This document shows, piece by piece, positions 1 to 5,749 of a DNA stretch of 11,352 nucleotides. The notes below the pieces were generated by a model. It was not told the DNA's origin. It worked only from the letters and a program-made list of their open reading frames with translations, and searched no databases. Each line of letters opens with the position of its first letter. Position 1 is the stretch's first letter. The stretch is taken from positions 2,257 to 13,608 of the forward strand of contig PEVQ01000072.1 of assembly GCA_002780205.1 (NCBI GenBank), read 5' to 3'. The stretch is from Elusimicrobia bacterium CG06_land_8_20_14_3_00_38_11. Its GTDB lineage: Bacteria; Elusimicrobiota; UBA8919. Made by a program: the position numbers and the translations under genes.

Positions 1-290
1 GTCCTTTTATAGATGATATTTATAAAATCAGAATTGGCCTCGTAAAAATCTTTTCGTGTGCCGTTAACCCATATTTTTTTTACTGCCTCCCATTTTTCAA
101 GTTCTCTGATATTCAAACTGACGCTGCCTTTACTCATTTTAAGCGTTGCGGTAATAGTATCAAGCGACAGCGGTTTATCGCTCATATAAAGAAGACCGTA
201 AATCTGCCCGATACTCCTGTTGAGTCCCATGCCAGCGCCCAATTCGCCCGTTATTCTGATAAACTCTTGATTGAAATTACTGTTCTTCAT
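1..290 (-). CDS. GbsR/MarR-family transcriptional regulator, 3' end cut by window
   Basis: This is a DNA-binding regulator of the GbsR branch of the MarR-like winged-helix proteins (COG1510 type). I translated 96 codons from the ATG at 290-288; the frame stays open to the window edge, so the C-terminus is missing. Visible family hallmarks are GLNRSIGQIYGLLYMSDKPL (residues 22-41), the helix-turn-helix part LKMSKGSVSLNIRELEKW (50-67) and the wing VNGTRKDFYEA (74-84). In characterised relatives, GbsR represses glycine betaine synthesis genes; other members serve many pathways, so the target and ligand here are unknown. No Shine-Dalgarno precedes the ATG. A consensus-like promoter and a 20-bp palindrome lie directly upstream, which suggests autoregulation. 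The gene follows the operon on the same strand, but its own promoter makes it at least partly independent. Confidence 0.88.
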   Translation of the reverse strand, partial: MKNSNFNQEFIRITGELGAGMGLNRSIGQIYGLLYMSDKPLSLDTITATLKMSKGSVSLNIRELEKWEAVKKIWVNGTRKDFYEANSDFINIIYKR

Positions 291-292
291 AT

Positions 293-312
293 CGTTTAAT
301 ATGTATTAAACG
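293..312. promoter_or_regulatory. Perfect 20-bp palindrome, candidate operator of the GbsR-like regulator
   Basis: Arms CGTTTAATA (293-301) and TATTAAACG (304-312) are exact inverted repeats around a 2-bp spacer. The element ends 2 bp before the regulator's ATG and lies just downstream of the predicted transcription start. Size and symmetry fit a dimeric winged-helix repressor site. I infer that the adjacent regulator binds it and represses itself. A weak RNA hairpin that hides the start region is the alternative reading; no T-run follows, so it is not a terminator. Confidence 0.6.
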
Positions 313-322
313 TTCCAAATAT

Positions 323-351
323 AGTATAAAGAATTTTTTAAGTTTTGTCAA
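323..351 (-). promoter_or_regulatory. Sigma-70-type promoter for the GbsR-like gene
   Basis: On the minus strand a perfect -35 TTGACA (351-346) is followed by a 17-bp spacer and the -10 TATACT (328-323), one base from consensus. A/T-rich DNA lies upstream of the -35. Transcription should start near 314-317, giving an untranslated leader of about 25 nt that contains the palindrome at 293-312. The -35 hexamer lies inside the last codons of the glycosyltransferase gene (stop at 340-338). This is the only promoter of this quality that I found in the window. Confidence 0.75.
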
Positions 352-1471
352 GTACTTTTTTATAAAGTTGAAAATATCGTTCAGCGATGTAAGGAAGCGA
401 GAATTTTTCTGTTGCGGTTTGCCGTGCACAAATTCCCAATTTTGAGTATGACTTTATGTCCGTGCATATTTTGGAAATCATAGAAATAACATTTCCGGTA
501 TCATTAAAATTCAGTAGGATTCCGTTCGTGTAATTCGTTATTATATCCACATTTGCCGGTATATTGTTTGCCAGAACTATTAGTCCGCTGCTCATCGCTT
601 CAAGAATTGCATTGGATAAACCCTCCCCGAATGAAGGCAAAATAAACAAATCACCCGCCGCCATAAAATCATTTATATTTTTTTGAAAGCCGAGAAAACG
701 AATATTTTTTTGCAAAAACAAACTCCGAAAGTTTTTTAATAATTTTCCCTCCCCTATTATTAAAAGGTGAATATTATTGTTCATATTTTTCCAAGAATGC
801 AGTAATATATCCAGTCCCTTACCTTTCTCAATGCGTCCGGCATAAATGCAGATAAATCCGCCGGTAGGAATGTTTAACTTTTTGCGCAATTCAATTTTAT
901 CTATTGAGTTCACCGGCTTAAAAATATTTATATCTACGCCGTTAGGAATCAAATGTATCTTGTCTTTTGGAAATCCCGCCGAGATTATTTCTGTCAAAAC
1001 CTCGTTTCCGGGAACAACAAATGCATCAAAACTTTTTTTGATAATTTTCAATTTTAGATTTCCGAAAGGTTTTAAAAGGGATGTCTGAATATCACCGGTT
1101 TTCCTTGCCCCGCCGAATTTAAGAATTATTTTTTTACCGAGTAATTTTTTAATTAGAATTGCCGGAAATACATGGGATGATGCAAGATGCAGATGTAATA
1201 TATCGTATTTATCGGCATTTCGTAAAAGAAATAAAAACGAAGATATGCAGAAAAACACCGACGATACAAAACCTGTCCCGAAAGTGCAGGTTCTGAATAC
1301 CGGCAAACTTCCGTACTTTTCGTATTTTTTTAGACCTTTAAGTCGTGCCGTAAGAACGAATACCTCATGTCCTGAATTTATAAGTGTTCCCGACAATCTT
1401 TGTGCTTGTAATTCGGTCCCGCCGGTTATAGGATAAAATCTCGCTATAAGGAAACAGATTTTTAGTTTCAT
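338..1471 (-). CDS. Family 4 glycosyltransferase (GT-B fold)
   Basis: This should be a cytoplasmic or membrane-associated retaining glycosyltransferase that uses a nucleotide sugar to extend a surface glycan. The frame is open from a GTG at 1480. I prefer the ATG at 1471 (377 residues) because the family start pattern MKLKICFLIARFYP then begins at residue 1. In numbering from the GTG, the N-terminal acceptor domain has GGTELQAQRL (20-29) and LHLHLASS (95-102). The C-terminal donor domain has IPNGVD (178-183), GRIEKGKGLD (215-224) and the E-x7-E motif with E286 and E294 within FGEGLSNAILEAM. Length is normal for GT4 and no transmembrane segment is evident. It is the last gene of the packed operon. 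The upstream stop at 1487-1485 and this start share a palindrome (1479-1506). Donor and acceptor sugars cannot be told from sequence. Confidence 0.9.
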   Translation of the reverse strand: MKLKICFLIARFYPITGGTELQAQRLSGTLINSGHEVFVLTARLKGLKKYEKYGSLPVFRTCTFGTGFVSSVFFCISSFLFLLRNADKYDILHLHLASSHVFPAILIKKLLGKKIILKFGGARKTGDIQTSLLKPFGNLKLKIIKKSFDAFVVPGNEVLTEIISAGFPKDKIHLIPNGVDINIFKPVNSIDKIELRKKLNIPTGGFICIYAGRIEKGKGLDILLHSWKNMNNNIHLLIIGEGKLLKNFRSLFLQKNIRFLGFQKNINDFMAAGDLFILPSFGEGLSNAILEAMSSGLIVLANNIPANVDIITNYTNGILLNFNDTGNVISMISKICTDIKSYSKLGICARQTATEKFSLPYIAERYFQLYKKVLDKT

Positions 1472-1478
1472 AATTATC

Positions 1479-1506
1479 ACTTGCTCATTTAACTAAATGA
1501 GCAAGT
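1479..1506. repeat. Perfect 28-bp palindrome at the YfhO/GT4 gene junction
   Basis: Two 13-bp arms, ACTTGCTCATTTA (1479-1491) and TAAATGAGCAAGT (1494-1506), pair exactly around a 2-bp spacer. In the minus-strand mRNA, the 3' arm contains the TGA stop of the upstream gene (1487-1485) and ends 7 nt before the preferred ATG of the glycosyltransferase. No T-run follows on either strand, so it is not a typical intrinsic terminator. It could be a hairpin that couples translation of the two genes, or a processing site. Confidence 0.6.
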
Positions 1507-3092
1507 ATCACAACCGTGCTAAAAAGTGTCAGCCATAAACCAAGTAAAAAGTAAAAATGTTTCGGTTGAAATATTTGTGGATTGATTGTTATCATACTAT
1601 GGAATTTATTTTCGTAAAGATTTTTAGTTATTCTTTCCCAATTAGAATCTATGTTTTTATTGGTTATTATGTATTTGATATTATACTCTGACAGTTTTTT
1701 TGCGTCTATATTTTTCTTTAATCCTTCTATCAAATTTTCTATTCCTGTTGTTGTAATTGGGTCGTAGCCGTTGGCATTATAGATATGATGTGGGATATTT
1801 ATATTTGTTGGGAGTGTGTTTATAAAATCAAAACAACCGAGTTTTTGCGAATATACATCCGGGAAAACAAGAAATTTTTCACCTTTGGAAATTTTTTGAA
1901 GTTTGAAAATATTTTCTGTCTTTATATTTAATAATTTTGATGATATTTTCGGGTTTAATTTAATTGAATTGTAATATAAGTCACTTAAAGTTAAAGTTAA
2001 AATTAAAGGTATAAATTTTGTTATTTTTTTAACAGTAACTTGCGAAACCATCAGGCACAAAACAAATGCAAATAAAAACATTATCGCAGCGGGGTATCTG
2101 ATTTTTGAAAATGGCGGGAAAAAATTATAGAGGAACAAATATACAGGAGTATTTCTTCCAAGTGCAAGGATTGCAATTATTATTAACGGTAAAAGCAGTT
2201 TTTTGTCGGAGGTTATAAAATAAACAAAGACAAAAATTAAAGGAATAATTCCGATATAAAATGACTTCAGCCAGTAGTTTCCGGTTATGTCAATATTTTT
2301 TTTGGGAAAAAGATTTCTGATAATTTCAGACGGTGTTAAAGAAACACTGGATGCTTCTTCATATGTAAGCCCTTTCGCCCTGTTTGAATTTTTTACAAAT
2401 TCTGTAAATGGTAGAAATTGAACTGCTGTCAAAAGAAAGGCAATGAGTAAAGAACATATCAGTGTAATTACTCTTTTTTTATTAAGAAAAAAAAGCGAAA
2501 AAATAATCGTATAAAAAAACACCTGCGGATGCCCTGCAAATATTTGAATAGCAAACACCAGTCCCAAAAGCATTTTTTTATTTTGTATTAAAAAAATTAT
2601 ACTTAACGGTAACCATATAGCGGCACCGAGAATACTTAAAAACTCAATTCTTGCGACAAGGTAGCCGCCGAATGCCCATGCAACGGATGCTATTAGTGAA
2701 TAAGAATTTTTTGCCTTCAAAAATCTTGCAGCCATATAAAAAAGTATTGCTGCGAGGAAAAAATGCAAAACAATAAAAAGTTTGTAAGCGACGGGAAATC
2801 CGAAAATATAAAAAAGTATCGTAAAAGGATAAAAAAGTGATGTTTCGGGATTTGCCAGAAACGGTTGTCCAAAAAATGTGTAAGGATTCCAAATGGGAAT
2901 TATGCCGTTTTGAATATTTTCAGCCGCAAAAAGACGGTAAGGATGAAATAGATTAAGTATATCTCTGAAAAAAAATATTTTATCGGTAAAAATTACATTG
3001 CTGAAAAAGATTAAGATTGAAATTGAGAATAAAATTAGGAGTTTGGTGTTTTTCATTTTTTGTAATTTTTTCAGTCGGTAGTTATAGTACAT
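1485..3092 (-). CDS. YfhO-like polytopic membrane protein, short form without C-terminal domain
   Basis: This is a multi-pass membrane protein of the YfhO family (GT-C-like), whose characterised Bacillus member transfers sugars from a lipid-phosphate donor onto a cell-envelope polymer outside the membrane. The signature is near the N-terminus: RD at 43-44 in the first external loop, then WNPYTFFGQPFLANPETSLF (68-87) and FGGYLVARIEFLS (141-153). About ten to twelve hydrophobic segments follow, ending with NIKYII (471-476) and one last membrane segment (about 513-531). Compared with its paralogue at 3800-5749 it lacks about 90 residues after NIKYI, including the GW-containing soluble domain. 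The first start, at 3092, overlaps the upstream stop. The ATG at 3056 (residue 13) aligns better with the paralogue's N-terminus. Neither has a clear ribosome-binding site. Confidence 0.85.
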   Translation of the reverse strand: MYYNYRLKKLQKMKNTKLLILFSISILIFFSNVIFTDKIFFFRDILNLFHPYRLFAAENIQNGIIPIWNPYTFFGQPFLANPETSLFYPFTILFYIFGFPVAYKLFIVLHFFLAAILFYMAARFLKAKNSYSLIASVAWAFGGYLVARIEFLSILGAAIWLPLSIIFLIQNKKMLLGLVFAIQIFAGHPQVFFYTIIFSLFFLNKKRVITLICSLLIAFLLTAVQFLPFTEFVKNSNRAKGLTYEEASSVSLTPSEIIRNLFPKKNIDITGNYWLKSFYIGIIPLIFVFVYFITSDKKLLLPLIIIAILALGRNTPVYLFLYNFFPPFSKIRYPAAIMFLFAFVLCLMVSQVTVKKITKFIPLILTLTLSDLYYNSIKLNPKISSKLLNIKTENIFKLQKISKGEKFLVFPDVYSQKLGCFDFINTLPTNINIPHHIYNANGYDPITTTGIENLIEGLKKNIDAKKLSEYNIKYIITNKNIDSNWERITKNLYENKFHSMITINPQIFQPKHFYFLLGLWLTLFSTVVILAHLVK

Positions 3093-3103
3093 TTGTACTA
3101 TAA
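3082..3103. repeat. Perfect palindrome at the GT2/YfhO gene junction
   Basis: Arms TTATAGTAC (3082-3090) and GTACTATAA (3095-3103) are exact inverted repeats around a 4-bp loop. In the minus-strand message the hairpin covers the last codons and TAA stop of the GT2 and holds the first possible ATG of the next gene (3092-3090) across its loop. No T-run follows. Its position mirrors the palindrome at 1479-1506, although the sequence differs. Confidence 0.5.
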
Positions 3104-3858
3104 AAGTGCAACAATTTTAATTTCAGAATTAAATAAAAATATTCAAAAATTGTTTTTAAGACGCCCATCTTACTTTTCCCCTTTTTCAAATCATACCGTA
3201 GAACAAGTCCAACCTCACCAAACGATGCCTTGACTTTTGAAAGTTTTATCAGCATTTCAGCCATACAGGTAAAACCGGTTTCGGTAATAAAATTATCACC
3301 ATAATATTTTTTTGCAGTTTTGATAATTTGTCCTGAATAAGCACGATAACCGCTTGTGTAATCAGTTACATTTTGTATGTGGAAAAATACTTTCAATAAT
3401 GCTGATGCGAGTCCACTTAGAATTTTTCTAACTTTTTTTAAGCCGATTTCATTTCCACCTTCTGCATATCTGGAAGCGATTACAACATCATAACCATTCT
3501 GAATATTTTTTACAAGTTCTGGAATCAAATCAACAGGATGCGTGTTGTCGGCGTCCATAGTTATCAGTATATCGTCGCTATGTATGACGGATGAAATATA
3601 AGTTATACCTGTTTTCATTGCTGAACCTAATCCAAGATTTTTTTCGTGATTTATAATTTTTGGATTTAATTTTAACTGGAATTTTTTTAGTATATTGAAA
3701 GTATCGTCGGTAGAGCCGTCGTTAACAACTACTAAAAGATATTGAAATCCTGAAAGTTGACTTGAAATGTTGTGCAGGATAGTTTCAATTCCGGATGCTT
3801 CATTGAACGCTGGTAAGAGTAGATATATCACAAAGTTTTTGATTACACAGATACACAC
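3082..3858 (-). CDS. DPM1-like family 2 glycosyltransferase (polyprenyl-phosphate sugar synthase type)
   Basis: This predicted soluble GT-A enzyme probably transfers a sugar from a nucleotide donor to polyprenyl phosphate at the inner face of the membrane. Motifs in family order are LLLPAFNEASGIE (13-25), VVVNDGSTDDTFNIL (43-57), NLGLGSAMKTGI (74-85), the metal-binding DAD at 102-104 followed by NTHP, VVIASRYAEGGNEIG (125-139), DYTSGYRAYS (166-175) and TGFTCMAEML (194-203). The end is mildly hydrophobic but has no separate membrane domain, unlike CsbB/GtrB. The open frame begins at a GTG (3858); a GTG at 3831 would give a start right before YLLLPAFNE and cuts the overlap with the upstream gene from 59 to 32 bp. 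No Shine-Dalgarno is seen, so translational coupling is likely. It sits between two YfhO-like genes, which fits a donor-maker and donor-user arrangement. Confidence 0.9.
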   Translation of the reverse strand: MCICVIKNFVIYLLLPAFNEASGIETILHNISSQLSGFQYLLVVVNDGSTDDTFNILKKFQLKLNPKIINHEKNLGLGSAMKTGITYISSVIHSDDILITMDADNTHPVDLIPELVKNIQNGYDVVIASRYAEGGNEIGLKKVRKILSGLASALLKVFFHIQNVTDYTSGYRAYSGQIIKTAKKYYGDNFITETGFTCMAEMLIKLSKVKASFGEVGLVLRYDLKKGKSKMGVLKTIFEYFYLILKLKLLHFYSTNVL

Positions 3859-5749
3859 TGTAGGAATTTAATCTGCGCGTTCCCATTATACAAACTGAAA
3901 GCAGAGAAATCAATAATCCCATTATGAATAAAATCGGGCTGTACAAAAAAAATACTTTGTAATTATTCGCATCTTCAAGTTTTAATGAGCGAGAAATCCC
4001 GTTCACTTTTTCTATATCCGTTTTATGTCCGTTAATGTATGCCTGCCAACCCGGATAAAAAGCATCCGAAAGCATTAGTGTCCCGGAATTTTTTGTTTCT
4101 ATTTTTATTTTTTCTGGTAAATAAGAAATAATTTTTGCGTTATGTATTTCGCCGGTTTTACTAATAACATAACTCCGTTCCTGAAACTTTTTGTTTTTAT
4201 ATATGAAAAGATGACTTTTATGCGCCAGTTGCCAATTTTTTGAGTTAAGAGGGTAATCGCTCAAAATATATTTTATATTCATTAGTGAAAGTAAATCAGT
4301 AGCATCATCCGCATCTTTTTTATTCTGGATTTTATAGATTAATTCCGAATGCTCATTTATTTCGAGCGGTTCACCCAGTCCCCCCGCATCAAAAATGTGG
4401 TAAGTCATAGAGACCAGATTCGGCAGGCGGTCTCTTAATATATACCATCCGATATCACCGTAGTCCGGTACCGCTATCTTTCTGTTTGCTGTTGTTTTTG
4501 GAGTTGCAAAAAATCTGAAATATGTTTTATCTTTCATCAGAAAACCAGCAACAAGCCCGCGTTCAGAATAAAAGTTATGCGTTATCGTCGGGTGTAACTT
4601 ATAAATATAAAACATAAGTTCACAGATAATTAAAATTGACATAATAATTGCCATTTTTTTTAGTTTATCAAGTCCTTCTACTACCAGAATAATAAAGATG
4701 AAAAATGGAATGTAAAGTATATGCGACGGGCTTCTTATTAAATTGAATGGTGGTATGTAACGGTATACAAAATCATAAAAAGGGGTTAATTTGCCAAGAG
4801 AAAAAAATAGCGAAAAGAGAATTAAAAATAGATACAATATGGTTTTTTTGCCGGTGATTATTTTTCTTCTGAAAAAAAACGACGCTACAGCAATAGCAAA
4901 TGCGATAAACCCAATCCAAAATGACCTTAACCAAAAGTATTTTTCCCCGGTAAAAAGAGCGGTGATTTCTCCTTTTAAGAATATCGGCGATATCAGTGAT
5001 AACCAGTCGGAAAAATGGGTTGACCACACAGATGCATCTGTTTCCATTAGACCGTTTTTTCTTATAGAGTTTAATACAAGTTCTATTGACGGTAGAATTT
5101 GAATCGCCGAAATAATAAATCCAAGAAAAATTGCAAATGTCAGTTTTTTTAATTTATTTTCGGTTACTGCTTCTACAAAAAGAAAAATAATAATAAAAAA
5201 TAAAATCGGCGGATAACCGGCGAATAGTGAAATCGCGACTGTCAAAGCGCAAATAAAAACATTTTGCTTGTCGGAAAAAAGAATAAGTATTAAAGGAAGC
5301 CAGATAGCCGTTCCCAGCAAACTTAAAAATTCAATTTTTGTGATGAGATAACCGCCGAATGCGAAAAGTATACCGCCTGTAACGGATGCAACGCTGCTTA
5401 TTTTTTTTGCTCTCAGATATAAAAACAAAAATAATGCTGCAAGGAATGTGTGTATAATAATAAAAAGTTTGAGCCCGAGTATAAATCCCAAAATATAAAA
5501 AAATATGGAAAATGGATAGAAGACCGCCGTCTGAAAATTTGCCATTAATGGCATACCGCAGTATGAATAAGGATTCCACAAAGGCATTTTTCCGTTTAGC
5601 AGCGACTCAAATACCGCGGTTTTCCATGGATGAAAAATATATGTCAGGTCCCGTATAAAAAAAATTTTTTTATAGAAGATAATTTCCCGATATTGGAAAA
5701 TTACCATCGCTAATAAAATAAAAATCCAGATTTTATCTCTCTTTGACAT
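3800..5749 (-). CDS. YfhO-like polytopic membrane protein, full-length form
   Basis: This 649-residue membrane protein has the complete YfhO layout. RD lies at 33-34, MPLWNPYSYCGMPLMANFQT at 55-74 and FGGYLITKIEFLSLLGTAIW at 131-150. Many hydrophobic segments run to about residue 380. A soluble region contains LMNIKYILSDY (489-499) and the conserved SDAFYPGWQAYINGHKTD (561-578), and a last membrane segment is at about 604-623. The predicted role is transfer of sugar from a lipid-phosphate donor to an envelope acceptor on the outer face of the inner membrane. A possible GGAAG ribosome-binding site (5763-5759) lies 9 nt before the ATG. The gene overlaps the upstream frame by 17 bp. The C-terminal tail (about 624-649, ending TLTSVQ) is not family-like and is encoded by DNA that also holds the GT2 start. 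Confidence 0.92.
   Translation of the reverse strand: MSKRDKIWIFILLAMVIFQYREIIFYKKIFFIRDLTYIFHPWKTAVFESLLNGKMPLWNPYSYCGMPLMANFQTAVFYPFSIFFYILGFILGLKLFIIIHTFLAALFLFLYLRAKKISSVASVTGGILFAFGGYLITKIEFLSLLGTAIWLPLILILFSDKQNVFICALTVAISLFAGYPPILFFIIIFLFVEAVTENKLKKLTFAIFLGFIISAIQILPSIELVLNSIRKNGLMETDASVWSTHFSDWLSLISPIFLKGEITALFTGEKYFWLRSFWIGFIAFAIAVASFFFRRKIITGKKTILYLFLILFSLFFSLGKLTPFYDFVYRYIPPFNLIRSPSHILYIPFFIFIILVVEGLDKLKKMAIIMSILIICELMFYIYKLHPTITHNFYSERGLVAGFLMKDKTYFRFFATPKTTANRKIAVPDYGDIGWYILRDRLPNLVSMTYHIFDAGGLGEPLEINEHSELIYKIQNKKDADDATDLLSLMNIKYILSDYPLNSKNWQLAHKSHLFIYKNKKFQERSYVISKTGEIHNAKIISYLPEKIKIETKNSGTLMLSDAFYPGWQAYINGHKTDIEKVNGISRSLKLEDANNYKVFFLYSPILFIMGLLISLLSVCIMGTRRLNSYSVYLCNQKLCDISTLTSVQ

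Noticed and set aside
338..350. Intrinsic terminator after the operon.
   Set aside because: The A/T-rich run at the end of the glycosyltransferase gene is not preceded by a stable GC stem; the region is better explained as the promoter of the regulator.
2644..2892. Minus-strand open frame whose protein begins MESLHIFW, similar to one at 5331-5579 beginning MESLFILR.
   Set aside because: Both lie in another frame of the conserved WNPY region of the two YfhO-like genes. The similarity follows from nucleotide conservation of the real coding frames.
4791..5102. Plus-strand open frame of 103 codons.
   Set aside because: It is antisense to a clear YfhO-like gene, has no recognisable motif, and its composition is that of an antisense shadow.
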